From Setaria digitata (Eukaryota; Nematoda; Chromadorea; Rhabditida; Setariidae), in NCBI GenBank assembly GCA_003640385.1, contig RCAB01000201.1, forward strand, positions 40,586 through 104,585: a DNA stretch of 64,000 nt. The letters run 5' to 3'. Positions 11,558 through 25,461 of this stretch are shown here, in pieces. Numbering within the stretch: the stretch's first letter is position 1; every line of letters starts with the position of its first letter. The notes below the pieces were generated by a model, which was not told where the DNA came from, did not search any database, and worked only from the letters and a program-made list of their open reading frames with translations. A program made the position numbers and the translations under genes.

Positions 11558-14500
11558 ATGTCGATAAGCTGCTCACCACTACGTCAAATTGTTCCGCCGT
11601 CAACAAGAAGTTCTGGTGATGAATTTACTAAAGTATCTTTTGATTCGAGCGATATATCGAGTAGTAGCGTGGATTCATTGTTAGCATCGGATCGTGATGA
11701 TCTGGATTTCCGAATTCGACAACGGTTGGAGGCTTCTCGGCAAGGTATGCTGCAGCTAGAAGCCCTTCGAAGCAAGCACCAGAAATTGATGCAGGTGAGA
11801 ACTTTTTTTTTTGTGTATTATTCAAGCTGATAAGAATATGAGAAGGGTTGTGTCCTTTAATTACAGTCTGAAAGATCGGAAGAAGGCGAGGGAAATTTAA
11901 GCTTGAAAATTTTTGTTAATATATTATTTGTGAGGGGAACAGACTAAATTTTACTCTTATAATTGACGTAATCAGACCTTCGTAGTAGACATCGTCAAAG
12001 ATGATACAGGTTCAAATTAAATTACTTAAAGATTACTGTACTTAAAGTGATATATTAGAGACGAGGAACTGAATTGTGTGGCTGCATAGAATGTACTTGA
12101 GCAAATATTTTTGGGAACAGATTCTACACTTAAATATTATTGACGGAAAAAGGAAGTTTAATAAATATTCTTTTCAAATGGATAACTTTATATAAGAACG
12201 AATTTTCAAATTTATAATCATTTTTATTGACCTTTCTAGTAGGTTCTATCTTTTTGTTATTAAATTTAAATTCAAACCGGAGAAATCTTCTGGATTCGTT
12301 ATTCGATCACTTCCTGTTGTGATCACAGCTGTCTTCCATCAATAAGTATGGGATTTTACTAAAAGATATTGAACATTAATTGTCATCGAAATGATTATTC
12401 GCTGTCTTAGCTGTAATATTGCCTTTAGAATAGCGTGACCTGGTGCCATTTTTCACTAGCCTAATTTTTTTTTTTTGAATTACTATAACATACGCTCATA
12501 AGCCTTCTTATCTAAACAACAAACATTCCTTCCCCAAACTACCTGAAAATACCTGGATCAGTGAATTCCCCGAAATTCTTGACGAGAAATAAAGGTCCTT
12601 TACCTTGACCACATTCCCGAAAGGTATTCAAAGTGTACAAGGTATCTCACTGGAATGTTCTTGAAGTGAAAGAATTTTTATTCCTAAACATCAACTTTTT
12701 CACCGTTCAATAATTCACGAATTTTTCTAAACTGAAATTGTATACTTGTCGAGGATGCTTTGACGAAATTATCGATTTTCTGGTTTTTTTTTTTTAATAA
12801 ATATAGTTGCGTAATGATTCGATTAGGATAAGCAGCAGTTAAGACTGTGAAAATGAAATTTCTGTGGAAAAATTGAACCATCGAAAACTTGTTGGGACCA
12901 AATAATTGGAGCTTTTTTTTAAGGATTCCAAGAAAAGCCAATAGATGTCTGATGAAAACTTCTACTTCATGTTTTTTTTAAGGGTATGCGAAATTAAGAC
13001 AGTTAAGATGGATGGGTTTTCCTTGCTGATCGCCAAATATAAGGATGACTATAGTCCAGCATTCTTTGGGATTTAAAGTTAACACTGAGCATGAATTATT
13101 TATCTTCAGCTTCAGCTATTGTGTGTTATCGTATTAAGGAGGACGAAGACTTATTTTTCACTGACGTGGAACTGATGTTAAAGGTTTCCAGTAATTTTCC
13201 ATTCAGTTCCAAAAGTTCATTCAGAGGATGAAATGGATTAAACGGTATGATCATAAATGGCTGGAATCTAAATGATAAAATAAAAGTTAAACTAAGAAGC
13301 AAATGGATAATTGTGGCCGAAAGATTGCTCGATTATGCTATCATATTACAAATAACACTATTCTCTTTCTAGGAAATGCGTATTCGCTTACCGCAGAAGA
13401 CTGATAAGGAACAATTGCATGAAAATATCGAGAAACATAAAGAACCACCGGTTATCAATTCTCAAAATGAGGTTAGCTTTATTTCCAATTTTTTTTCTAT
13501 CGAAAAGATTTGGAGTAAGATGGTAATTCGTCCGAAAGTTGAGAAATATTTTCCTCAACTTTTATCAAGTTCACGGTAGTTGTTTTTCAGTCTTCGGCTG
13601 AGTCATAATTATGAAATCTAAAATTATGCTATTTTTTTCACATTTTATGAAGAATGACTTTTACATTTTAGCGGAAGGAATACAAACAATTGTATACAAA
13701 TCCCATCCGGAAGATTTCTCTAACCCAGAGTTAGATTTTTCAGATCTCTTTGTCTGGGCTTAACTTTTCTTAGTTCACGGTATCCACTGCGCATATAGTT
13801 TTTAAGAACTTATGATGCGTTAAAATTCAACCGTGTGGAAAAATATTGATATGAAATGCATGAATTTCACTTCATATCAACTTTTTTTTTCATTATTGAC
13901 TGCCATATTCCAAGAATTCTGTGAGATTTTTAGAGATTCCATTTTACTGACCTGATTAGATGAAAAAGATTATGGAATTTGCAGAGGGACATGTATAGAT
14001 GAATAAAATTTGGAATTATTTGATTATATCAATATTATCCTATTGTTCACTGCTCCTCATTTGCTTGTCTGTTTGTCCGGTTTCGTCTATATGTTTCAAT
14101 AAGGATGCTTTGGAAAGATGATATGATTGTATGCTATGATACGACGTTATCACTAACCATATTAGTGTTCTATACTGGATCCTTCCATACCCCAATGTAA
14201 TGATGACCTCATTCGTATAGTAGCAGTTGTTATGGTGATGATCGGGGAGATCAGTTGGTTGATTTGATGATAAAACTGGAAATAGAACACAAACGCATCG
14301 TATTTCATAATTAAATTATTGGTAATAATGAAGTTGTGATATAATACAGAGCCATCTCTGGAATTCCGTTACCCTCCGAGGTTCAGTTCTGCACAATGAC
14401 ATTTTATTACTGCTTTGCACGGTAGAAGAAAGGAAATTATTTTCCTTTGCAAAAAAAAAAATTCATCAATATTTAAACTTGGAGAAAAAAACGTTTTTTT

Positions 14501-16966
14501 TTTTTTAAATAAACCTCTAAAGAAAACAAAATTACTTTCAATAAATTTCGAAGTTCGAATTATTTATAGCATCATTGGGTAAGGATGGTTTAGTGAAATA
14601 GTGATGGTTCATAAACGACTAATCAGAAGCCGTAATCCAATCAAGGGCATTTTATTTATTTTGACAATTAACCGTATCAGAAAACCCAATCAGTTTTCGA
14701 ATCAATTTTAAAACATCCAGTATATTATGCAGATAGGCCTTGAATTTCCTCAGCAAGGTAATACTATACGTATTTGAAACAAAAAGAAAAAAATATTTTT
14801 CAGATGAAGTCAAATGAATTACGATGCGACAGTCCGGTGAGCTGTTGTGTAAGTCATCGATCATCTATTAGCATGGATTCCGGATGTGTTTCGCTTTCTT
14901 CCGACTTGAGGTGCCGTTCAGTAGTACGAAATTTTTCCTTAGAGAATGAGAATATTCTGCATTATGTTCATTAACACTGACTGCAAAATGGAGCTCAAAG
15001 CACTTGAATTATTTTCACTGAGTGTGATCGATATGCGACACACATTGCAGCAACCAATCACCGATGCCGTGTAATGGAAATCAAAAATTTTCTCTAGAAG
15101 ATCACCGAAAAAAAACTGAGCAGAAAATGGCTATTACGGAAGATGAAAGTGATGAGAATCCGTTGCTTGTGGTTAGTATTGACATAGTATGTGTTGTTTA
15201 TCAACATCTTTGTTTCAGTGTTAATTTAATCATCGACACTTCACATCTCTGTTCACTGTCCGAAAAATCAACTTTCTAGTTATCTTTTTTCGGATTACCT
15301 GTCAACTTCTAAACATTCTACTCAAACGACTTATGACTTTTCTTGAGAATTACCTTCAATACTGCTTTTAGGCAATGGTAATTGAAAGTACTACTGCGTT
15401 GCGTTGTCATGGAAAGAAATGTTACAATTGTCCAAGACCAAAATCGCTGTGTTCTAGTCATCCTGACGAAAACGCAGTTGTCGATTCGCTTTCATTCTCA
15501 CAGATTACTCCGCCACCAATTCATCGAAAATTTTTCACTGTTGGAAGATCAGAAAGCGTCCAGGTTAAATGAAATTAGTGGAAGTTTGCTGAAGTGTGAA
15601 AATGTAGATTATTTGGCAGCATTTGTAGCACTGTGCTGATTAAATATAACTTATTGTTTTGAGTTTTTGCTATTGTGCAACANTCAGGTTAAATGAAATT
15701 AGTGGAAGTTTGCTGAAATGTGAAAATGTAGATTATTTGGCAGCATTTGTAGCACTGTGCTGATTAAATATAACTTATTGTTTTGAGTTTTTGCTATTGT
15801 GCAACATGTAGTTTTAGATGAAAAGCAACAGGTAGAATTAATTCTAGACCCGTCGTCCGTGCCTCGCCAAAAGTTGTACCGACATCCATTCTCCGACACC
15901 GTTACAAAGAGAGCAATCACCGGCACGTTTTCCGGTTAATCAGTCATCTGTGGTGCATGCTAAACCAATCACTGTATCATTATCGTCAAAAATACCAGCA
16001 CCTTCATATATGAGACTTCGAGACTCTCAAGTATGTTGAGCTGCATTGGAAACTTTGACTTTTAATCTCCAATATTTTAGCCATGACTTTATTGAATTTA
16101 AATTGTGGAAACTAGAATTTAGAATTTGAAAATTTCAGACTGTAGTGCACAATTCACGAGTTGTAACACATCCCGACAATCAGTCAATCTTTCACGCAAG
16201 CCGAATATTCGTAGATCGTTCGCCGCGCATTGTGCAATGCCCAAAGCAATGTACGAATATTGAAAGGTACGATTCAGATGAGGAAAGTCCACGACTACTA
16301 CGAGCACAGCCAGCTGTTGTTCTCAGCAGGTAAACAAATTATTTCGTTTTAGGAGCATGTCCCTTGGACGCACAAGTTTTTCTTCGGCTTAAATTTATTG
16401 AAGTTTACCAAAGAAAAAAATTATTTTACAGGCAACAAAGTTACGCTCATTCGAACGAAAGCTCACCATGTGAGTTAAGGAAAGTACATCTAATTGAAAG
16501 TTCCAATTCCTTATCTAACTGTGCTGTTTTTGGATGCCACCAGCAGCTCAGTCGGTAAATCTACCTGACATTTCTTACATTTTTCTCTCGAAAGCGCTGT
16601 TTGCTACGCAATGCTTATCTTTAATATTTAAAACAAGCTCTCTGAAAGATGCAGTTGAAATATTTCCTTCTCTAAACTCACTTTTCCAGTAATTCACTGT
16701 TCTCATTGGCATTTCCAGTTGTGAAAGTTCGCAAAGTTCCGAAACAATCGTATCTGACAAACCTCGTCGCCGAAAGAAAGAAAAAGACTGGAAGGAATCT
16801 GAGGATCTGTAAAAATTAAGAAAAGAATTATGATATCGTGAAAAACTTCATCACCATAAATTTTTGCCTTCTTTTTAGACAGGACTGCTTGCATTGTATT
16901 CTGCTAGTGCACACCGAACTGAGAGAACTTTATCCAACATTAATTCTATTTACTTCGATGTTTTGA
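11558..16966 (+). CDS. Unrecognised Ser-rich protein, about 450-475 residues
   Basis: I do not recognise this protein. Exons: 11558-11794, 13373-13471, 14804-14910, 15051-15171, 15372-15563, 15848-16030, 16139-16329, 16432-16554, then 16719-16812 (stop), or 16719-16808 joined to 16879-16966 (stop). All joins keep frame, and an in-frame TAA directly precedes the ATG. The first exon has a Ser/Asp-rich stretch and a probable helix with the pattern RIRQRLEASRQGMLQLEALR. The middle is Ser/Pro-rich and disordered, with two Cys pairs (CHGKKCYNC). The end is strongly basic (PRRRKKEKDW), a possible nuclear signal. I prefer the longer 3' end because it reads as ordinary protein (LVHTELRELYP) and its stop overlaps an AATAAA. 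An alternative acceptor at 16690 opens another frame. The duplicated seam at 15683 lies in an intron. Confidence 0.7.
15561..15806 (+). repeat. Direct duplication around N at 15683 (assembly seam)
   Basis: Bases 15561-15682 recur at 15685-15806 with one mismatch, separated by N plus one base. The copy starts three bases before the exon end at 15563, so it repeats a splice donor inside what is annotated as the intron. Confidence 0.85.
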
Positions 16967-16971
16967 ATAAA
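16966..16971 (+). terminator. Candidate poly(A) signal overlapping a stop codon
   Basis: AATAAA overlaps the last base of the TGA that closes the longer form of the preceding gene. It supports that 3' end, but the hexamer is common by chance in sequence this AT-rich. Confidence 0.35.
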
Positions 16972-17342
16972 ATCTTCGGGAGAACTCGCTGCATCATTAG
17001 GTCACGTGGAATGCTTCAAGGTGTCTTAGAAGGCAGAAGGCACTGCCCATTCTGCGGCATTATTGCATGCACCAATATTCATTGTGATGCTAGTAGTAAT
17101 AACAGTCTTTACTTTAGATTTTCGACACTTTAGTCAAGTCAGAGATTAAAAGTCGGCAAGAGACAAGACGTATGTCATGTGAGGAAGACTGTTTTAAAAG
17201 CAAGGAAGAGTACGTCTGAAACCAGCCACAAAGCGACATTTTGTTTTAAAAAAATTGTTTTGATTGTAAGGCTTCTGGAGAACTCCACCGACATCATTAT
17301 TTGTCATCCGGAAACATCGGATCAGCCAAAAAGTCACTTCCA

Positions 17343-18817
17343 CTAATCATCAGAACATTCTTCAGATTTGTGCCTGCGCTTTATATGGTCATACAAGAAT
17401 GTGCTGTGCAAGAACAGTTTGTCGCAACGATCACACTAAAAATTAAGAATTTCGAATGAAAATAATTCCAAAATGCAACAAGTCTATCCTAGGAAATTCC
17501 TATGACTCGAGATTTCAAACTTTTGTAGAGATCTAATTTCCCATAGCACGAAGTGTCATTTAGAACTAAAACCTTGAATAACGAAGTTATTGTCTCCGGT
17601 TCACTGAGAAGTTCTTTTCTCAATTTCGAATTTTCTATACTTACAATCTTCAAGCGATCCTGTAACTTTTCCACCTGCTTTACGAGTTCTGTTTGTGTTT
17701 TCTGAAATTACAACAATAAGTCCAGTCTTTGCTGTCCTGTTCTCTTCGCTACAACAAAGGCATTCATTAAAGATGTAATTCACGGAAGGAAAAGGTCAGG
17801 GAACAACGCCGATGGAACAAAAAATGACACTGAAATGTTACGTTCCATCTCAATGAATCAATCAGAAATGATCCTTCTATCACAATTTGAATTGCTAACC
17901 GTACAGTTTCGGATGTTCTGTTCGCTTCAGTGAATTACAAATGTCGTATGTCGTTTGTTTATCTATCTTATTATGTGTGTTATTTATGAATTAAGCTTAG
18001 AAAACGTTCTAGACTTTAGAGCGTCCCATCGTGTCATCAATTTACGTTGTCCAGTTCAATCCTACTGGTGGTACAGCTAAGTGCAAAACCTATTTATTTA
18101 AAAAAAAAAGTTCTAGCAAAAGCACAGACAAAGACGAGCTACCAAGCTTGAGGGGTAAGTGCTTAGCAAAGTTAACTACAAGCAAATTAGCGCACGAAGT
18201 TGTAATATTGAATTGATTTAGTTACCAAAATAATTTCACTTACCAAAACATATTCAATTTGCATTTGAGCTATTCGAAACATTTTAAGCAACCTTTCAAC
18301 AGTGCAATCTTCGTCCTCAACAAATATTTTCAAAAAAAAAGTCGTTAGAATATATGATAGTAAAAGTATGGCCTATGGCAGTGAAAAATATTGTACAGGA
18401 AACAACTTCTGTGCTGTTATATTACTGTCTTTACACTAACTATTTAGTCAATTTCCTAAGCGGAAATTTCAATTTTAAGAATAAGGAAATGTCTGCTTAA
18501 ATCTTTTAAAAGTATGTTTTGAAAATTTTAGCAAAAAAGTCTACCGTTTGATCAATTTTACTGAGCACAATGGATGGTAAAGCTCTCTGAAGAACATCGT
18601 AACTACCAATACCTTCTTCCAAAAGGTTTAAGCTTATTTCATCTGCAAACGATAATGTGTTGGCTTTCTAATCGATCAAATATAAAGGTATTTCCACTTA
18701 ATTTTTGGATAGTGGCACAAAGAGATAAATTTGAAAAACACTTTTTAAATTCTCATGGTCAAACAAATGAAACTTACCAATAAGTTTCCAGTCAGGTTTG
18801 CGATGGTTATTAAGCAT
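17343..18817 (-). CDS. DZIP1: Compact DZIP1/Iguana-like zinc-finger protein
   Basis: DZIP1 (Iguana) proteins act at the ciliary base and in Hedgehog signalling. Minus-strand exons in coding order: 18817-18778, 18642-18545, 18315-18244, 17701-17573, 17435-17343, giving 143 residues with all phases consistent. The N-terminal part fits the Dzip-like N domain: KPDWKLIDEI, then [14 protein letters not shown] (family pattern: LDVxxLQENI), then [16 protein letters not shown] (family: LFRLAQLxIEYLL). A heptad-rich coiled coil follows ([19 protein letters not shown]). It ends with one C2H2 finger, C-x2-C-x12-H-x4-H, containing DHIKRRH, as in the family (SHIQRRH). The stop comes only eight codons after the finger, whereas known DZIP1 proteins carry several hundred more residues. 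A donor at 17644 (GTAAGT) could shorten exon 4 in frame. Confidence 0.85.
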
Positions 18818-19257
18818 AATTACACGTTACAAGCTAATTCACATCAAATATGTTTTCCTTCGGCCATCGCAGGTAAAGAAGGGCAGGTAACGTTGCTAGC
18901 AGAGCTGAAAAGCAGGACAGGAGAGCCATCGTCATGGTTACCTTTAAGGAAGGTGACCACGAGGAAGGAAAAATATTTTTTCATATGCTTTTGATCGATT
19001 TTGAGTAAGTGATAATTACAGGTGTGCATTGTCCTATGTTAGCTTTAGCTTTATTTATAAGCCTAAGCCTTAATGTCTACATGAAATTACGCAATTTTTT
19101 TGTCGAACTAATACTTTCCATTGCTTTGCTGCTAAATAGAGCACCAAATTTCCTGAAATAAATGAACAAAAAAATTACGAACCTTAGAATTTTGATCATT
19201 TATTTTAAATATTTTTAGCTTTTGCCACACAAACATTCTGAAATGCTCTTCCAATTT

Positions 19258-19322
19258 TATATATATTTTATATATAAGCTCTTCCAATTATATTTATATA
19301 TATTTTATATATTTTATATATA
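19258..19322 (+). repeat. TATA-rich simple repeat with duplicated spacer
   Basis: Runs of TATATATTTTATATA recur around two copies of GCTCTTCCAATT. This is simple-sequence DNA with no visible function. Confidence 0.7.
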
Positions 19323-19447
19323 TTCAATCTTCCAAATATTGAAATATTTTGAAATCGAAATCCACTGGCAGTATTAAGATTGTAATGAGTTTTCATTACA
19401 GTGCTTCAGTTTGGGCCAAATAACCACTCCAATTTTTTCTTGTTTTT

Positions 19448-19488
19448 AATTAAATTACCAAACATCCGAATTGTTCGGTAATTTAATT
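19448..19488. repeat. 12-bp inverted repeat, 17-base loop
   Basis: AATTAAATTACC at 19448-19459 is matched by its exact reverse complement at 19477-19488. It could be a remnant of a small inverted-repeat element. No target-site duplication was identified. Confidence 0.5.
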
Positions 19489-22400
19489 TTTAAGCTTAAG
19501 AAACAAAGAACAGAAATAATTCATTTTGTAGCTCCGAACCAAACAGTCATCCTAAATTTATATTTCGTAAGAGAAACAAAAAAAAATTCTTGTCACTTCA
19601 GAGCCTTTCTTTTCTCGAAGTCTGTAAATTAATTTTGCTTAATATCATTTTCTGACCCCATTTCAATTTGAAATGTTTTTTTTAATTACTTAATTGCACT
19701 TCCAGTGCTTTGTCAAATTTCACTAATATATAATTCAGATGAGTCAGTTAGCTTCAAAATAATTAGTTTTCATATTCCTTGAGCCTCAATGACACATGTA
19801 TAGATTACAATTAAAGCATGCTTGAATTATGTTATTTGTTGCTAGTTTTTAAATTAGCTTAACTAATTGTTGGTTTTTCTAAATGCGTTATAACATCATC
19901 ATTTATAATTGGAAAAACGACTTTAAGTTGTCGAAATTACCAGAGGAATTAATCTTTTAACAAATATATGCTATCAACATATCAGCTGAAAATGTTGGAT
20001 GTTGTCGATTGAGTTAATCCCTGTTTCAGTGGTTGAAATAAAAATGAGTCGTGGATAAACTATGATTGATATTGCGCTAGCGTAATTTCAAGTGGCACTT
20101 GTTAAGACGAAATGGTATTTGGGTAATGTAAATCATGGTCTCGAGAAGACAACGAAACTGTCACTGTCACCTTTTGACTTAAGCTTTCGTACTCGAGAGT
20201 ATGAATTCAGCGTCACTGCCAATTGACGTAAGTGGATATTATTATATAATATTATGCAAAGTTCGAGGATATATGTCTTTTCCTGCAATGCGTCTAAGAT
20301 TCTTACAGTTTGTCTCGAGACTGCCTGATTATTTGAAGTGCATATACAATGGATTTATAACAACTACTTATGTAAACAATACAAATGTGTTTCACCAAAC
20401 ACGGAAGCAGATGAAGAGAGGTGCCGCTCAGTTCCAGTATGATAACCAGGTACGGTACCTCTTTGCTGAAATCAGAGGTCAGGTACAAAGGAGTACAGAG
20501 TGCCGCACAGAGGCTAACTGATAGTGAAGTGGTAATGTACACATGCGAATAACGTGACCTGAAGGAAAGTAAATGATGGCGTGAATTGTGCTGTCATGGC
20601 AGCCAACCATTTTCAATTTACATTTTGGAAGGATTTTCCGATAACCGTTTAAATAAATGCCTTTGTGTAAATACACATCACTGTCACAGTGGAGGATGTC
20701 ACTGTTGCTTTGTTCGGTTTGTTCATTATCCAGCGACACTTCCAAATTTTTGCTTTAATTAAGCATTCCCAGCTGAAGAGTGTATATCATAGTTTTAGTT
20801 TGGGCCTGCATACTGCGAACATTTAGAAGCTTTTTCTCGACGAGAGCATGCTATGTAGAAGCCATCATTAAAGGAGAAGTCTATGGAAGTCGAGCGAATC
20901 AACCGCAGCAGGTAGAATCTGTTTTCCTGAACAATAAATTCGTTCATGGTACTTAATTCGTCCAACTCTCGCCTGAACAATCCCTTAGTAATTAAACAAA
21001 AAATATCCTTCAGGACTTAATCATTCATTCCGTACATTGTGGCAACATTTCGGAACGATTTATTGTAAATTCGAATCTTTCTACAATACAATCTCGTCTC
21101 GTATTTATATGGGTAGAACTTGTGGAAATTTTATTTTCTCTTAAAGTTTCTATGTATCGAAGTAAGAGTGTTTTGTTTTGCTTGAAAGTGATTTTGAAAT
21201 GAAGAAAAACTATGTGAACGACAGGAAAAAAGAATTTGGATAGCGAGTGAATGAGTTGTTGCGGGAAAATACAGGAGAGACGATGAAATTACAAGCAGAA
21301 ATTACTTCCTACTTGATGGCAAGAGTTGTTGATGATGATTATAATTAAGATCTTACAAATAAATACAAAGGAATTATAGTTTTTGCACTGTTTGCTCCTG
21401 CAAATTTTTTAGTTATCTATTGTATGTAGTGGGGAAAAGGTGCACAAATATTAATTATTAAATTGCTTATTTGGACTAAATAGACAACAACACACTCCGT
21501 AGTATTCAAGGTGACAGTTGTATGCCAAAGAAAATCTTACTGAACTATACAGCAACTACAGCATGTAAAAAACAAAGACAAAGAAATGATTAACAAGAAT
21601 TAATTGGAAATTTATAATTAACAGCTGAGAGGTCGTCTGAATTATTTTTGTATTTAAGTTTGATCACTAATACCCCAGTCTACCTTCCTGATCAGCGTTA
21701 CAAAGGTTTTTATTAATTAGTATTAGATAATGAGTCTCTTTATCCTTTTCCTCTGCTTTCTCGTTGCCTCCAAGTTCGTTGATGTCCTTTTTTTTTGTGA
21801 TATTATCGTTTATAACCAAATTTACATCCACTTAGACTTTTGCAAAGATTTCCTTTTATAAAATAAGCTTTTCAAAATGAATTAGATCTGCAACGTGTGA
21901 TTCAAATATAGGACCGAATAAATTGAGTGTCCTGGATGCTGGTACTTCCTTATGTATTTAGCAATGAATTTCTTCCTGAAATTGATCAAATCGGTGTGTT
22001 CAGACTGCGATTGGTTTCTGATTTAAATCGAGCTTGTCCTACTGCTCCTCCAGCAACAGTTTTATTTCCGCTTGTTCAGCTGCTTGCTGTGACAACTGAA
22101 GACCTTTCTTGTCTGTTTTACTGATATGTGTACACAGAATGAGCAGCATGGAGAAGAGGAAAGTCTTTTCATACATTCCTATTACTTTGCAACTAACTCT
22201 GACCCGACCTTCCTGACCTTCCGGCTACTCGTTCTCCATCATCTGTCCTGTTACTGCCCCACGACTGGTTCGCATTCGTAGAGGTTTGCTTCATATCCCA
22301 ATGATACGAAAGGGTTGGTGGTGACTGTCATCACTGTTTGCTGAAGTCCACACAATTTCTGAATGTACGAAAGGAAACAGTGCCCCACCCTTTTTTTTGG

Positions 22401-25400
22401 TCGCCGTTGAAAATTTCGAAAAACTCGCAGGATTTCCAGTTGATAGCATTAGTTCGGTTTAGTTTAGTTTGGTTCAGTTCATTTCAACCAGGAACTTACT
22501 AACCGAGACCGTCCGTGCGGCACTGACTGGTACAGTCCTTTGAAATGCTTCCTAGATTTCAAAAATACTAGTTTCCCACCTTAGGTAAACAGCTTGAACT
22601 ATTCATCGGTGATATACAGAGTAGGAGGTTACCTTTTCGTGCTTAAAATATTTCCAAAACTTCAATGAGCAGTAAAGCCCGTTCAGCTAATGGTCAGTCT
22701 TCGGCCTTATCGGTCATTACATTGAGTAAGAGACATCCGATTTAGAACCATTTGCGTCAGATAAGGCTATAAAACTCGAATTAGCTAAGCTATGTAGTGC
22801 GCTATTGTCAGTATACCGTGTCCTGTCCTTAAAAGTCATCAGTGGTGAATAATGAGAATGAGCCAACTCTTCATCACTGATGACTTTACAAGTTTGAAGA
22901 TGGCAGAAGTATCTATGTCAGAATACTCTTCTCGATATTCATGCTCACCGCACTTCAATCATTCTTTTAACTCACCAGTCATGCAATTCATTTCGGACTT
23001 ATGTTACACCTCTTTTCCATCCACTGGCTGCAAATGTCAGAGTGCGAAAAAATGTTCCTGTAGGGTTTTGTGAGAGAGGAAGCCAAGCGAATTTTCTGAA
23101 TGTGAGAGAGTAGCGATGCTGCGGTGACATTGAGAATCTCGGCAAATATTATTGTTACCGCTGTTTAAGTGACAATGTTGTGCTTTGTCGAGACGTTGTT
23201 GTTGGCGCTCTTTTCTAAAGCTAACTGATTTTGCGCCAAGAGAAAAAGCTTTGTTGCGATCTCAACGATAGCCGCGAGCTTATCGCTTTTTTCTCAGGAA
23301 AGAGTAGCAAATGAAATTAAATTCAAAAGTTCTCTTAATTTTGTCTTTGTCTTGAAGAGGACTTCAATTCTCTTTCCATGTCTAGTGTACAGCAGATGAA
23401 GCTGCTAGATAGCTATGATAAAATATGTTGATTAACAATTTAAACTGTTTTAGCTCCTGTGGAACTTCCTTCTTATCTTTCTTTTTTTTTTTAAATATTT
23501 ATTAATATACCATAAGGAAAATATCTTAAGCTGAGAGTAGCATTTGGGATACCAAATGAATTTTGTCTTCAAAGTGTTAGTAAAAGACTTGAAAACGAGC
23601 ATAATATAAAGTGTTGTACTTAAGAGAGGGAAACAGGAAATAAACCAGAAAAATAGTAATTAGTTCAGTTTTTTTTTTTTTTTTTTGTAAAAACCAAAGG
23701 TGCAGACTTTCAACTAAATGCAAAAAAAAGGAATTTTTATTGGCACGAGATCGGATCACTGACAAATTTTCTGTTTTTTGCTACATCAGAGTCTTTTTTT
23801 TTTATTTTTTGAAGTGTGAAATTAAAATTTAAAATTTCACGAATTTTTTGCGAGATGTTTGAAGTCCCTTTTTTTCAAACATCTTCATTACAAAAAATGA
23901 AAGTAACTTCGGAGGGGAAGAAAAGGAATGATGACGCAAAGAGCAAGTTTTTATAGACAAAAACTTTTCTTCTTTTTGCCGAAATCTTCCACAACATTTG
24001 AATTCAGAATTTTCACAGCTCATCAGATCAATTTCCCATCCTTTGTATTGATTTTCTTCCTGAGATCGTTCAAAATCTATTACTCGTAAATGAATTAAAT
24101 AATGGCATCGTGGTTAAGAAGTAGATCTCTCTTAATGATTGCTTTCCCTTCGGATTTTCTGATTTTCTTTCTATATCTTAAATTCTGTAAGACAAGCAAT
24201 TTTCAGACTTCGTTTTAGCGTTTTTCTGACATACATTTTGCTATGAACTTGTCCTCTTTATTAGTTCGAAATTGCTGAATGTGATATATAGTAGAGACTC
24301 AAGACAACTTCGAAAATTGCCAAATTTCTATCACTTCTCAAAAGTTTATTTATCTATCACTCCTTTATTTGCATAGTTTTTTTTTTTAAAGAACATTTTC
24401 AAATTCTTTTTCCGTTTTCAGAATTGCTAATGTTGCTAGTGCTAGTATTTTTTCATCCTCTGGATATCCCGTACGAGAAGATAATCTGTCAGTTCAGAGG
24501 AAATTAGGTATTTTCATCAATATGATAAATAAATCCATCAGTTTAGTTCCACCAAATTTCTTCCAAATTCGTGCGAAAAATCGAACATTTATGAATTCTA
24601 ACTTTGGTGAACAAGTTCCAATGGGTTTGGTTTCTACAGATCCGCCTTTTTGTTACCTGTTACCTATTACCCCGGTCGTACATTTGAACAAATAAAAATA
24701 TTTTCGGTGGATTTTAATTTCCTGGTAACAAACGATCTGCCATGATTTAGAGCAACTGAAGGTCATTGGTTTAAAATTTACTGAAATTTCAGGTATTCTC
24801 AATTTCAGTTGAACGAAAAAATTTATTCAGTTCTTTTTAAGAAAATGATTCACTGCTTTTAATAAGAGTAAATGTTGCACATGCTGGATTCCCGCACTTT
24901 CAGTGTTGTGATTCCGTGTTCTTCATCTAAATGCGAATATATACCAACTTGGCTCTATAACATGAATTTCTAGAAAATCCAAATGGTTCTTTCATCTCAA
25001 ATTTATATGTCCTGATTTGACACTTTGTCAAAGCAATCACCCTCTCCTGGACAATTCAATGCTGCACAACATGGTATGACGTTACTTCAAATTAATGACA
25101 AACTTCTAATTTACTTTTTGTGAGCAAATCTTATATTTGTCCATTTCACATTGCAAAATTTATAGGGACCACTAATTCAACAATTTTCCACATTTTCATT
25201 TATTTAGACGGCTGTCACTAATTATTCTAGATTTATTCTTGACAATTTGAAGTTTGTAGAGTTTCAGTTGTGGGAACTGAAATCTCTGCAACATAGTGAA
25301 AATGAAATTAATTAGAGTTGACTTGGAACATAAATTCAAATATAAGTTCATATGGAAATTAGATTGGATGAATAGTAATTACAGCATATCATAAAGATTT

Positions 25401-25461
25401 CGAGTAACAACCTCATTACCTGTTCACATGTAATGTCATTTTTTAAAGTTCTTTCTTGCAG

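Larger units (their letters stand above)
18818..25461. other. Noncoding region, no gene recognised
   Basis: About 6.6 kb between the DZIP1-like gene and the zinc-finger gene. The longest open frame is 106 codons at 20201-20521 (+), unsupported. An open stretch at 24422-24508 (+) lies between a good acceptor and donor and has plausible composition, so it may be an upstream exon of the zinc-finger gene, but its phase does not fit the exon at 25462 without another exon between. A 73-codon frame at 22852-23073 ends in a Cys-rich tail, unsupported. Confidence 0.45.

Noticed and set aside
16894..17133. 79-codon plus-strand frame with CPFCGIIACTNIHC, which looks like a Cys-rich zinc motif
   Set aside because: It overlaps the likely 3' end of the Ser-rich gene in another frame, is isolated, and lies after a probable poly(A) signal. 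The Cys spacing fits no known finger.
20201..20521. 106-codon plus-strand open frame
   Set aside because: Longest in its region but no domain, no flanking exons and unremarkable codon use. Consistent with chance.
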